Part shown: in pieces, positions 1 through 7,311 of the stretch
Numbering within the stretch: position 1 is the first letter of the stretch
Layout of the letters: the number at the start of each line of letters is the position of its first letter
Assembly (NCBI GenBank): GCA_013112535.1
Contig: JABFGI010000004.1
Location: 1 to 64,000, forward strand
Direction: 5' to 3'
Length of the DNA stretch: 64,000 bases
Source: Pseudomonadota bacterium
GTDB taxonomy: Bacteria > Pseudomonadota > Gammaproteobacteria > Eutrophobiales > Eutrophobiaceae
Notes under the pieces: generated by a model
Told to the model about the DNA's origin: nothing
What the model saw: only the letters and a program-made list of their open reading frames with translations
Database searches by the model: none
Position numbers and translations under genes: made by a program

Positions 1-51
1 TTCTTTTAATATTTTGACGATCTGCGCTTCTGAATAGCGTGATTTTTTCAT
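1..51 (-). CDS. IS3-family transposase OrfA, N-terminal fragment
   Basis: Seventeen codons are visible before the window edge, reading MKKSRYSEAQIVKILKE. This is the characteristic opening of the helix-turn-helix OrfA (InsE/IS407-like subgroup), the DNA-binding half of the frameshifted IS3 transposase. A GGAGAA ribosome-binding sequence lies just upstream on the minus strand (about 58-63). The gene is cut only by the window edge, so whether the IS is intact cannot be judged. The family is clear from the first residues; the subgroup is not certain. Confidence 0.75.
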   Translation of the reverse strand, partial: MKKSRYSEAQIVKILKE

Positions 52-127
52 TTATTGTTCTCCTTTGATTGCAGTTTATGCCGGAGAACTCTAAATTTAA
101 ATGGGACTAGTTTAAGGGAGGGTTACA
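1..127 (-). mobile_element. End of an IS3-family insertion sequence (partial)
   Basis: The minus strand carries the start of a transposase OrfA (next entry), preceded by about 75 bases of leader. Read on the minus strand the element would begin near 127 with TGTAACCCTCCC, a TG-starting end of the kind IS3 relatives carry. The other end and the second orf lie outside the window, so the inverted repeat and target duplication cannot be confirmed. The boundary at 127 is inferred from the TG...CA rule and from where the interrupted reading frame resumes. Confidence 0.5.
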
Positions 128-306
128 TCTGGCTACCATTAGCAATTTACCTGGCGAAGACTGAAGTGGTTGGTAACTTTGAAAAGTTAAAATCAATATA
201 TGGTGTTTATTTGATCTTACTACTAATGACAATCGCAATATCGCTGTTCTTTGATATCAGAGATACTGTACTTATTACTCTTGGATTGAAAGACCTTTTT
301 ATATAA
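128..306 (+). pseudogene. 3' remnant of a membrane-protein gene cut by the IS
   Basis: An open frame runs to the stop at 306 and encodes a C-terminal tail with one strong hydrophobic stretch (VYLILLLMTIAISLFF) followed by a short polar and hydrophobic end. In the same frame the upstream part, from ATG 55, lies inside the IS end and does not look like coding sequence. The simplest reading is that the IS inserted into a small membrane-protein gene and only the tail is left here. The product is not recognised. It converges with the YqeC-like gene, leaving 7 bases between them. Confidence 0.4.
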
Positions 307-313
307 AAAATTA

Positions 314-1066
314 TTATCTTTCTATTACGTTAACTATAGGCTGATCTTTTTTCATCGCAGCAAGCACGACTTTATCAAACCGATCTGTTAGCTGAAGCGC
401 TGCATAAGCTGCTTCACTGGCAATCTTCTCCAGTTCACTGTCATCAACCATATTTATTAAAGGTATAACTTTCGCTTCTCCAATATTTTTTAACGCCCCT
501 TCATTTGATGATAATAAACGTGCTATATGAACTACTTCAATTTTATCTCCTTCATCTAAACCAGTAACCTTGCTTATTTGCTCAACGCGATGTGCTATTT
601 CATCGTTTAACGGAAGACCGATCACCTTGGCGGATAAGATGGGAATTACGGTATCTGTACAAGGAGCTATAGCTGGCTCATGATCAGCAGGCGCTTTAAC
701 AAAATGACCTCGAGCACCATCTGCCTTAACAACCAATAAGTCAAAGTTACCAACATCTTTATATTTCTGAATAGATGTCGGACTGACTCCCGCACGTCGC
801 CCAAATCGCTCTGAAGGTTTAGCAAATGCAATCCTTTTTGAAACATTGTCCTTTTTTATAGCATTAAATAATTCATTTTCATCGCCAATATAATTTGTCG
901 CTTCTAACGTTTTTGGGAAATATTCTATATGCGCAGTTGCGGTAATACCGACACGTCCGGTATGCGCCTCGGCTAAATGAAACATGGTTGTCTTTTTACC
1001 ACCTGCTCCAATACAACTTACTATGCCTTCATGCGCATTAAAAATTTCTAACAAATCAACAGTCAT
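314..1066 (-). CDS. yqeC: YqeC-like selenium/molybdenum hydroxylase accessory protein
   Basis: This 250-residue protein has a P-loop-like GAGGKKTTMF at residues 20-29 and the VVKADGARG segment typical of the YqeC family (TIGR03172 type). Family members are found with selenium-dependent molybdenum hydroxylases and are thought to help mature or insert the cofactor; the biochemical role is unproven. Length matches the family. No molybdenum hydroxylase, selD or yqeB is in this window, so its partner is elsewhere or it acts alone. It is monocistronic here, with the LysR gene upstream on the same strand after an 88-base gap. Confidence 0.75.
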   Translation of the reverse strand: MTVDLLEIFNAHEGIVSCIGAGGKKTTMFHLAEAHTGRVGITATAHIEYFPKTLEATNYIGDENELFNAIKKDNVSKRIAFAKPSERFGRRAGVSPTSIQKYKDVGNFDLLVVKADGARGHFVKAPADHEPAIAPCTDTVIPILSAKVIGLPLNDEIAHRVEQISKVTGLDEGDKIEVVHIARLLSSNEGALKNIGEAKVIPLINMVDDSELEKIASEAAYAALQLTDRFDKVVLAAMKKDQPIVNVIER

Positions 1067-1154
1067 TTAAATCTTCCAGCCGTAAATTATTCTTCATATT
1101 ATCTTACGTTAATACAATTATTAATTTGCAAGTTATTTCATAAATAACTACTTT

Positions 1155-2039
1155 TTATTCAGTCGTTTTCCCGGGTAACTGTTCAAGTAAATATTCAACC
1201 AGAAAACGTACTCTTGTAGGTAAGTGGTGACGATTCGGATAAATTATCCATGTTGCAACATCATCCACTTCAAAATCTTGCAGCACAACTTCAAGCTCAC
1301 CTGATTGAATATAGTCTTTGACATAATATTCAGAAAACCTGACAAGACCATGACCTTCTCTTGCTGCAGCAACCAACACCCTGCCATTATTACTACGCCA
1401 GTTACCCCTGACTTTTACTTCCTGAATACGATCTGGATATTTAAATCGCCAGGCCATATCAGGAAACAACAAACAATTATGAGACCGTAAATCCTCAGGT
1501 TTTTTTGGTCGCCCGTGTTGATTCAAATAGCCTGGACTGGCGCATATCATGATGCGTCGTTTCTCGATCTTACGTGCCACTAATGAACTATCGGTTAAGG
1601 CGCTTGCACGTATCGCAATATCAAATCCTTCTTCAATAATATCGACCACTTGCATCGTTGCGTCCAATTGCACAGAAACATCAGGGTATTTTGTTACAAA
1701 TCTTGCAACTGTAGGGGCAACATACCGCTCAGCATATTCACCTGCTGCTGTGATTTTTACCAGGCCTTTTGGCTTCTCTTGCAAGTCAGACATTTCAGAA
1801 TCCAATGTTTCAAGTTGATCCAGAATTTCCCGACTTCGTTCATAATAGATCTTTCCCATTTCAGTCAAACGAACCGTTCGTGTTGTTCGATGTAAAAGAC
1901 GAATTTCCAGACGTTTTTCAAGTTGCGTCACTTGTCGACTGATAAACGAAGTTGACACATTTAGCACTTTTGCAGCCGCAGTGAATCCACCACTTTCAAC
2001 CACAGCAACAAATTCCCGGAGTCCTTCATTTTTAGTCAT
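1155..2039 (-). CDS. LysR-family transcriptional regulator
   Basis: The 294-residue protein has the full LysR layout. A winged helix-turn-helix fills residues 5-62 (FTAAAKVLNVSTSFISRQVT, then LLHRTTRTVRLTEMG), followed by a linker helix and a periplasmic-binding-protein-like effector domain from about residue 90. The sequence resembles the CrgA/AaeR-type subgroup that often controls a divergent oxidoreductase or detoxification gene. It is divergent from a glutathione S-transferase gene with a 105-base shared promoter region, so that GST gene and the PNPOx-like gene behind it are its likely targets. The effector is unknown. Confidence 0.9.
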   Translation of the reverse strand: MTKNEGLREFVAVVESGGFTAAAKVLNVSTSFISRQVTQLEKRLEIRLLHRTTRTVRLTEMGKIYYERSREILDQLETLDSEMSDLQEKPKGLVKITAAGEYAERYVAPTVARFVTKYPDVSVQLDATMQVVDIIEEGFDIAIRASALTDSSLVARKIEKRRIMICASPGYLNQHGRPKKPEDLRSHNCLLFPDMAWRFKYPDRIQEVKVRGNWRSNNGRVLVAAAREGHGLVRFSEYYVKDYIQSGELEVVLQDFEVDDVATWIIYPNRHHLPTRVRFLVEYLLEQLPGKTTE

Positions 2040-2060
2040 TATTGATATATAGCAATAATC

Positions 2061-2083
2061 TATTAACTAATATGGATATTAAT
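2061..2083. promoter_or_regulatory. Possible LysR operator between the regulator and GST genes
   Basis: The divergent intergenic region contains an imperfect palindrome with the core TAATA-TGGA-TATTA at 2068-2081, flanked by ATTAA/TTAAT. It has the T-N11-A character and position expected for a LysR binding box serving both directions. This is a sequence impression only, since A+T-rich DNA gives such palindromes by chance. Confidence 0.35.
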
Positions 2084-2144
2084 CTTTTTATTTCAACAAT
2101 GTAAGCTCATATTCAGTAAAAACTTAACTCTCAGGAGGAATCAC

Positions 2145-2759
2145 ATGATTAAGCTATATCGATATCCACTATCAGGCAATGCTCACCGTGTAGAGCTTTT
2201 TTTGTCCCTTTTAGGGCTTGAATATTCTCTGGTCGATGTTGATTTATTAAACGGCGAACAAAAGTCAGAATCTTTCTTAAAATTAAATCCATTCGGTCAG
2301 GTCCCGGTTCTGGACGATGATGGATTCATCATTTACGAATCCTCAGCGAGTTTGGTTTACCTAGCAAAAAAATATGATGACGGACATTGGTTACCTGAAG
2401 ATGCTCAACATGCATCAATGATCCAGCAATGGTTGTCCATTGCAACAAGTCGAATTGCTGCTGGTCCGGCAACAGCAAGACTGATTACCCTTTTTGGTGC
2501 TAATCATGATGCAAATGAAGTCATCCAACGTAGCAATAATCTTTTACAGGTTATAAATAATCATCTTGAAAACCGTATTTTTTTAGTTGGCGACGGCCCA
2601 ACCATTGCAGATGTAGCAGCCTATACCTATATCGCTCATGCACCGGAAGGTAATATTTCATTAACGCCCTATACAAATATTGTTGAATGGTTAAAACGTA
2701 TTGAATCATTAAAAGGTTTTATTGGCATGCAAAAATCCAAAGTGGGCTTAGCTGCCTGA
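2145..2759 (+). CDS. Glutathione S-transferase family protein
   Basis: This 204-residue soluble protein has an N-terminal thioredoxin-like domain (residues 1-80). It opens with YRYPLSGNAHRVELFLSLL, where the Ser near position 9 is the likely glutathione-activating residue, and contains the cis-Pro segment FGQVPVLDDDG and the ESSASLVYLA helix. An all-helical C-terminal domain follows. GSTs conjugate or reduce electrophiles with glutathione in the cytosol. The start is fixed by an AGGAGG ribosome site at 2133-2138. The stop overlaps a possible upstream start of the next gene, so the two are likely cotranscribed under the divergent LysR protein. Substrate is unknown. Confidence 0.9.
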   Translation: MIKLYRYPLSGNAHRVELFLSLLGLEYSLVDVDLLNGEQKSESFLKLNPFGQVPVLDDDGFIIYESSASLVYLAKKYDDGHWLPEDAQHASMIQQWLSIATSRIAAGPATARLITLFGANHDANEVIQRSNNLLQVINNHLENRIFLVGDGPTIADVAAYTYIAHAPEGNISLTPYTNIVEWLKRIESLKGFIGMQKSKVGLAA

Positions 2760-2803
2760 TGAATATTAACAGTTACCTTCAAAGAATCTTTAAGGAAAAA
2801 GCC

Positions 2804-3367
2804 ATGAGAGAATACACAAGTGATATCGCATTTACTGATACTGTAAAAAATATACAACAAGAAAAAGGCTCCCGAAGTATTTATGCCAATATGGAACAAC
2901 GTGGTAGTTGGGAATATACGGCTAACTCTTTTCTAAAAGACTTTATCGCTGAACGTGATTCGTTTTACATGGCAACGGTTAATAGCGAAGGTTACCCGTA
3001 TATTCAGCATCGTGGTGGTGCAAGGGGGTTTCTAAAAATTATTGATGAACGTACTTTAAGCTTTGCAGATTTTCGTGGAAACCGACAATACCTTTCCTAT
3101 GGCAATCTGACAGATAATAATAAAATTTCTTTATTCTTGATGGATTACCCAAACAGAGTTCGAGTTAAAGTCTGGGGTACTGCTGAAGTTATAGAATCCA
3201 ATCAGGAAACAATTGAAAAGTATTCTTTATCTACCGAAACAAAAAACATTGAACATATCTTCCTTATACATATAGAAGCATGGGATCGTAATTGTCCAAA
3301 GTTTATAACGCCTCGGTTTACAGAAGATGAGATCATTAAACATAACCTGAATTCAAAACCTGGTTGA
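2804..3367 (+). CDS. Pyridoxamine 5'-phosphate oxidase-family flavoprotein
   Basis: The protein belongs to the split-barrel FMN-binding superfamily. The central segment SFYMATVNSEGYPYIQHRGG resembles the FMN-binding strand pair of PNPOx-like proteins, and SLFLMDYPNRVRVKVWGTAEV is the usual barrel close. Relatives of this type start with an MREYTSDIAFT-like sequence. The ATG at 2804 fits that and has an AAGGA at 2793-2797, so it is preferred over the in-frame ATG at 2759 that overlaps the GST stop. It probably acts as a flavin reductase or general-stress protein; true PdxH activity is unlikely. It forms an operon with the GST gene. Confidence 0.8.
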   Translation: MREYTSDIAFTDTVKNIQQEKGSRSIYANMEQRGSWEYTANSFLKDFIAERDSFYMATVNSEGYPYIQHRGGARGFLKIIDERTLSFADFRGNRQYLSYGNLTDNNKISLFLMDYPNRVRVKVWGTAEVIESNQETIEKYSLSTETKNIEHIFLIHIEAWDRNCPKFITPRFTEDEIIKHNLNSKPG

Positions 3368-3370
3368 AGA

Positions 3371-4378
3371 TCAGTCGATGCGACCTCGACTATTGAATGC
3401 ACGACTCGGTAACTTGCCTAACCACAGGTTAGGGAATTCTTTCCGTAAGTTGTTATAGTTTTCTGTATCGTAATTTATTCGATACATTTGAGCACGCTGA
3501 TCAATCGCAGCGATATGATCTTCTTTATCGTCTTTAACAACATACCAGCGAGATTCATTTAAATCTATTCTTGTTGTAAATTCTTCGCCCGGTGCCAAAA
3601 TAACGACATCTTTACTATCAGCTTTTATACCTTCGCATGCATTATTATTTGAGATTATAGAATTACTTGCTCTGCGTTCATCTGTCTTTAGCTGCAACAT
3701 ACATAGATTATCGGTATTTAAAATTGCTAATGGTTGTTCAGATGCATTCTTCAAACCTAAATTTAATATCGGACTAACAGGTGGATCATCTCTATTACGA
3801 TTTCGATCAGCTTCCTGTCTTTCCTCTGTTAATTTCATGCTTATTGGGCTCCAACGAAAATCTTTAATCATTGCTGTTCCTGATTTGCTCACAGCAACCT
3901 TTATCTCCATTGGTCTTTGATAATCGTTACGTCCACCCCTCTCTTTTTCCAATTTCAAACCACTGTCTTGTTCTAAAAAGAATTTTTCAATGCCATATTT
4001 AACTCGTATAACTTCATTAACACTTTGATAACGACGTTGATTAGTACGGCCGGCAATAAAAATACCTGCTGATGGTTTTTCGCCTGTAAGATAATCAAAA
4101 GTATAGACACCATTAGCCGACTCTTTGAGTACGACATAAACTCTTTGACCTTTCTTTGATATAGAAACGGGTAAATTTCTTGTTCTTTCTATTGGTACTG
4201 TCAAGAACGTATAATCAAGACGAACATAGTCACCCCTGAAAATATCACGTGGATCGATTGGTGCAGTTCTGAGATAAACTTCTTTACCCGTGTGTAAGAT
4301 ATATTCACGCTGGGCTATCATTCCTGCTAGTGCTAGCAGTTGAAAAATTACTGCCGCAATTACCAGTTTCTTAATCAT
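3371..4378 (-). CDS. GDYXXLXY-domain membrane-anchored protein
   Basis: The family-defining motif is at residues 49-56 (GDYVRLDY), after an N-terminal hydrophobic helix (residues 4-20). The rest, to residue 335, is polar and probably extracytoplasmic. GDYXXLXY proteins are usually encoded directly after a DUF2157 membrane protein, exactly as here, where the start codon overlaps the 3' end of the upstream gene by 8 bases. The C-terminal half (about residues 190-335) is longer than the minimal domain and I do not recognise it. Function of the pair is unknown; an envelope role is inferred from topology. Confidence 0.85.
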   Translation of the reverse strand: MIKKLVIAAVIFQLLALAGMIAQREYILHTGKEVYLRTAPIDPRDIFRGDYVRLDYTFLTVPIERTRNLPVSISKKGQRVYVVLKESANGVYTFDYLTGEKPSAGIFIAGRTNQRRYQSVNEVIRVKYGIEKFFLEQDSGLKLEKERGGRNDYQRPMEIKVAVSKSGTAMIKDFRWSPISMKLTEERQEADRNRNRDDPPVSPILNLGLKNASEQPLAILNTDNLCMLQLKTDERRASNSIISNNNACEGIKADSKDVVILAPGEEFTTRIDLNESRWYVVKDDKEDHIAAIDQRAQMYRINYDTENYNNLRKEFPNLWLGKLPSRAFNSRGRID

Positions 4379-5687
4379 GTCCAGCCTCCACGATTTGTTT
4401 TTTCTGAGAGTTATAATAATGCCCTATGGCAAACAAACCGATGCCAAGCAAGATAAAAACGGCTGATCGTAATAACAGGCTATGAAACAAATCGGTAAAG
4501 CGGGAAAAAACCAGAATAGAAAACAGAACGCAACCGATCGTCGTTTTTATCCAATTAGTCTCTAGAGACCCCTCAACGATTAAAATTATGAAATGAGCTA
4601 CCAGTGTTAAATTGACTAATATTGTAGCGACCCAGTTATAACTGTATTTATCTTCTACCGAGGGGTAGACAAACCCCAGATAAGAAACAATAGCCAATGA
4701 GATACAAACTAAAACTAACTCGGCCTTTCTCGTATTATTAAGCGACTGCCATGATGTTTTATATAAACTGGCTACCAACATAATAATCAATCCAATAAAA
4801 GGCAGACCGTAATAAAAAGATTCGACCAGGTTTTCAGGACTCGCAAAAAAGTAATGCCACTCATTAATTGAATATTTAAAACTTAAAATAAACATTAATA
4901 TGTAATAAACAATCAGGCCATTAAAGCGAATAACTGAGGCACATTTTGCAATAGCGGTATTACGTAAATACGCACCACCAACTAAATAAAGGCAGGACAG
5001 GAAGAATAGCCCCTGAAAAAGCAACTTTCCATCCATATAGCCCATATTGAATCCATAACATGTCATAATAGCTGCACTTGCAAAAAACATAAGCACAACT
5101 GAACCGGCATTGATTGCGAACGGTAATATACCTGCTAATAAAATTAAAATAGATATATGGTTTGTCGTTTGATAGTCAAATACTTCAGCTCCAGCCCAAA
5201 AAGCAACCAGAACAGTAGCCATTAATGCCTGAATGATTGAGTCTCTTGCCCATGCTAACAACATAGCAGCAATCGCCATTAGAATAATGGCATTCGGATA
5301 GTAATCATCAATGTGATATATCTGTGCAATTAATATGATTGCTGCAGCAAATAACATTGTACCTAAAGCATGCAACGATTCAGAATAAGCATTGTTTATA
5401 TTGTCTTTACACATACTAATAGCTGCAACATGTGAAATGGCAACAGAGGCAAGAATGACAACAAGCTTGATAAACCTGGACATATCTGCCCAGTTGTAAG
5501 CAAAGAATAAAATAATACCTAAAGCAAACACGATGCTCCCTGCAGTAGGAATAACCATGCTTGCCCAATTACGTTCTTTATCGACAGGGTAACGAAGTCG
5601 CAACGATTCAGCCTGATGCGCATTAATTAAATTATCTCCCAGCCATGAATCTAATTGCTTATGCAACCAATTGTGGTGACTATTCAT
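4371..5687 (-). CDS. DUF2157 multi-pass membrane protein
   Basis: The 438-residue protein begins with a soluble helical segment (HKQLDSWLGDNLINAHQAES), typical of the DUF2157 N-terminus. Around a dozen hydrophobic helices follow from residue 45 to the end. It is translationally coupled to the GDYXXLXY gene, a widely conserved arrangement. No catalytic motif is visible. The role is unknown; the constant pairing suggests the two products form one inner-membrane complex. Confidence 0.85.
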   Translation of the reverse strand: MNSHHNWLHKQLDSWLGDNLINAHQAESLRLRYPVDKERNWASMVIPTAGSIVFALGIILFFAYNWADMSRFIKLVVILASVAISHVAAISMCKDNINNAYSESLHALGTMLFAAAIILIAQIYHIDDYYPNAIILMAIAAMLLAWARDSIIQALMATVLVAFWAGAEVFDYQTTNHISILILLAGILPFAINAGSVVLMFFASAAIMTCYGFNMGYMDGKLLFQGLFFLSCLYLVGGAYLRNTAIAKCASVIRFNGLIVYYILMFILSFKYSINEWHYFFASPENLVESFYYGLPFIGLIIMLVASLYKTSWQSLNNTRKAELVLVCISLAIVSYLGFVYPSVEDKYSYNWVATILVNLTLVAHFIILIVEGSLETNWIKTTIGCVLFSILVFSRFTDLFHSLLLRSAVFILLGIGLFAIGHYYNSQKKQIVEAGHD

Positions 5688-5729
5688 AATTGTTATCCCG
5701 TAGTGAATAATATAATGCGACTACTTTTC

Positions 5730-5766
5730 AAAAAGAGGTTATCTGTCTACCTAAGGACAGATAACC
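5730..5766 (-). terminator. Rho-independent terminator after the small exported protein gene
   Basis: A perfect 11-bp stem pairs 5737-5747 (GGTTATCTGTC) with 5756-5766 around an 8-base loop. On the minus strand it is followed by CTCTTTTTG, giving a short U-run. It lies downstream of the gene ending at 5800 and upstream of the DUF2157 gene, so it separates the two transcripts. Confidence 0.75.
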
Positions 5767-5799
5767 ATCATTGTTCATTATAGAATGATACCTGCCTAT

Positions 5800-6114
5800 T
5801 TATAAAAACCTTTCATTATAATTAGCCGGATTTTTAATATCAGCATCTTTTATTGGTTTACTCTTCTGGCGAGTTGCACTTTGCCAGAGCTGCTCACCAG
5901 CCTGACCACTAATATTACCTATTTCACCCACAAACATTAATGGAATTGAAACTAAACCTGTAGCCGCTCTGATGCCGGCCACAGGGATTTGTACTATTAC
6001 TTCAATCGGGTTACTGATTTCTTCAGGTTGAGGTATTGGCTCTGTTGCCATGACTGATATTGGACTTGAAACGATAAGAGCCAGTGCAATTGATTTAACT
6101 GTAATTAATTTCAT
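5800..6114 (-). CDS. Small exported protein of unknown function
   Basis: The 104-residue product has a clear Sec signal peptide (residues 1-23, ending near SPISVMA) and then a short mature chain containing VQIPVAGIRAATGLVSIPLM, a weakly amphipathic segment. I do not recognise the family. It is monocistronic, has its own terminator, and sits divergent from rraB. The start is preceded by GGAATAATT, a weak ribosome site. Confidence 0.65.
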   Translation of the reverse strand: MKLITVKSIALALIVSSPISVMATEPIPQPEEISNPIEVIVQIPVAGIRAATGLVSIPLMFVGEIGNISGQAGEQLWQSATRQKSKPIKDADIKNPANYNERFL

Positions 6115-6219
6115 AATTATTCCTCATTTATATTTAGCTGAATTAGCTGCGAAAGAAATTACATAGAAGAAAATAATATTAAAACTTATACAATGATTGT
6201 TTAAATATACTGTCATATC

Positions 6220-6238
6220 AGTATCAATAATTGATACT
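6220..6238. promoter_or_regulatory. Palindromic operator candidate upstream of rraB
   Basis: AGTATCAA-TAA-TTGATACT is a perfect 8-bp inverted repeat with a 3-base centre, in the divergent region between the exported protein gene and rraB, 48 bases before the rraB start. A further TTGATCAT half-element follows. The half-site order is ATCAA...TTGAT, so it is not an FNR/CRP box. The binding protein is unknown. Confidence 0.45.
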
Positions 6239-6285
6239 ATTGATCATACTAATTTTATATTTACAAAATAATACAAGGAACATTG

Positions 6286-6627
6286 ATGAACAGAGATCCT
6301 GATATTTTTCCAGATGATGTCAACGGAGATGCATTATGGGAAATGCAACAGAGCGGAGACGATTTATCCAAACCTAGAGAAATTGAATTTACAATTGTCT
6401 TTTCAGAAGAGGAAGAAGCGCTTAAGTTTGGTGAAACCCTACTAATTAATCGACAGAAAATTCTATTAGCTGATAATAATGAAAATAAAACTCACCCATT
6501 TGAAATAGTCGTCTATGTCTATATGGAAGCAACTTATGACGAAATAACCGGATATCAGGATTTATTAGAAATGCACGCGACAAAATTTAATGGTCGTGGC
6601 GATGGCTGGGGTTGTCTCGAACAGTGA
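6286..6627 (+). CDS. rraB: RraB-family regulator of ribonuclease E
   Basis: The 113-residue acidic protein matches the RraB fold: an N-terminal DALWEMQQSGDDLSKPREIEF segment, two alpha/beta repeats and the YDEITGYQDLLEMHATKFNGRGDGWGC end. RraB proteins bind RNase E/degradosome and alter mRNA turnover. The ATG at 6286 is chosen because AAGGA at 6275-6279 is properly spaced; the TTG one codon before is less likely. The stop overlaps the start of the S4-domain gene (GTGA), so the two are coupled, joining an RNase regulator to an RNA-binding protein. Confidence 0.85.
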   Translation: MNRDPDIFPDDVNGDALWEMQQSGDDLSKPREIEFTIVFSEEEEALKFGETLLINRQKILLADNNENKTHPFEIVVYVYMEATYDEITGYQDLLEMHATKFNGRGDGWGCLEQ

Positions 6628-6803
6628 GAAAAGTTGAAATCACAAAAGAACCGGTCGAGTTATATAAACTTCTAAAATTTGAAGGCATGGCAGCGAGCGG
6701 CGGAGAAGCTAAACACTTAATTTCCGAGGGCAATGTAATAGTAAACGGTATAATCGAAACCAGAAAGCGAAAAAAAATAGTTTCTGGTGATATATTGAAC
6801 TAG
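6624..6803 (+). CDS. ybcJ: YbcJ-like S4-domain RNA-binding protein
   Basis: This 59-residue protein is essentially one S4 RNA-binding domain. LKFEGMAASGGEAKHLISEG, followed by VIVNGIIETRKRKKI, gives the two helices and the beta-turn with basic residues used to bind structured RNA. YbcJ relatives have this size. The GTG at 6624 overlaps the rraB stop (GTGA) and is the likely start; an upstream in-frame TTG at 6612 would lengthen it by four residues. It is cotranscribed with rraB. Confidence 0.85.
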   Translation: MRKVEITKEPVELYKLLKFEGMAASGGEAKHLISEGNVIVNGIIETRKRKKIVSGDILN

Positions 6804-6836
6804 ATAATGAAAAACTTCATGTGCAATTTAAGGAAT

Positions 6837-6869
6837 AAAAAAAACATAGCGGGCGCAACAAGCACCCGC
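6837..6869 (-). terminator. Rho-independent terminator of the candidate small RNA
   Basis: An 8-bp hairpin pairs 6849-6856 with 6862-6869 around a 5-base loop. On the minus strand TATG and then a run of eight T's (A-run 6837-6844 on plus) follow. There is no U-run on the plus strand, so it does not serve ybcJ. Confidence 0.75.
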
Positions 6870-6990
6870 AAAGAAGAGGAAGAGTTTAATGTGGAGGCTG
6901 AGGATGGATTCTCACCAACGTAAACGGCTTTGCACACCGTCGCAATACTCTGCCAATCAGCCATATATTCCATACATGGGGACAACTAAA
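6837..6990 (-). ncRNA. Candidate small RNA with an intrinsic terminator
   Basis: On the minus strand a G+C-richer stretch in an A+T-rich gap can fold. GGCTGA (6962-6957) pairs with TCAGCC (6901-6896) as a closing stem, with a small ACGG/CCGT hairpin inside. The region ends in GCGGGTGC-TTGTT-GCGCCCGC (one G-T pair), followed four bases later by eight T's. No gene lies directly downstream on the minus strand, so the terminator ends a short independent transcript of roughly 150 nt. The 5' end is a guess. The 61-codon frame overlapping it has no convincing protein features. It does not match 6S, tmRNA, RNase P or SRP RNA as far as I can tell. Confidence 0.5.
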
Positions 6991-7057
6991 TACATTTCAA
7001 TAACAATGTATAAATTAAATCACTATTTAACTTTTAAGCATTTGATATACTAAAACG

Positions 7058-7309
7058 ATGAATCCTTCAGTACTCATTGCGGCGTTTCTATCATTTGCCA
7101 ATAAACTGAAATTTAAGAATCTCTTCTTAATTGTTATTGCTTTATTTTTTACGGACTTAGTCATTCCTGATTTCATTCCCCTAATTGATGAAATTATTCT
7201 TGGTCTATTAGCTATCATTCTTGCTAACTGGAAAGATGAACGAAAAAAAGAACCTGAAGGAAATCTTATTGAAGGGGAAGTCATCGACGGGGATGATAAG
7301 GAACCTTAA
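7058..7309 (+). CDS. Small inner-membrane protein (DUF6116-like)
   Basis: The 83-residue protein has an N-terminal helix (PSVLIAAFLSFANKLKFKN), a hydrophobic helix pair (residues 22-56) and an acidic, charged tail (KDERKKEPEGN to the end). It resembles short gammaproteobacterial membrane proteins annotated DUF6116; the match is by impression only. It is the first gene of a tight three-gene set, with the next gene starting 2 bases after its stop. No known function. Confidence 0.65.
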   Translation: MNPSVLIAAFLSFANKLKFKNLFLIVIALFFTDLVIPDFIPLIDEIILGLLAIILANWKDERKKEPEGNLIEGEVIDGDDKEP

Positions 7310-7311
7310 TT

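Noticed and set aside
55..306. 83-codon plus-strand frame as an intact gene
   Set aside because: Its first third overlaps the IS terminal region and lacks protein-like sequence; only the part after about 127 looks like a real protein tail.
6220..6238. FNR/CRP box upstream of rraB
   Set aside because: The half-sites are in the order ATCAA...TTGAT with a 3-base centre, the reverse of the FNR/CRP arrangement.
6800..6985. 61-codon minus-strand frame in the small-RNA region
   Set aside because: It spans the structured region and the terminator hairpin and its composition shows no recognisable protein pattern, so a non-coding RNA is more likely.
6837..6990. c-di-GMP riboswitch, from a GCAAAGCC segment on the minus strand
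   Set aside because: The flanking conserved parts of the GEMM-I aptamer are missing and no coding gene follows on that strand.
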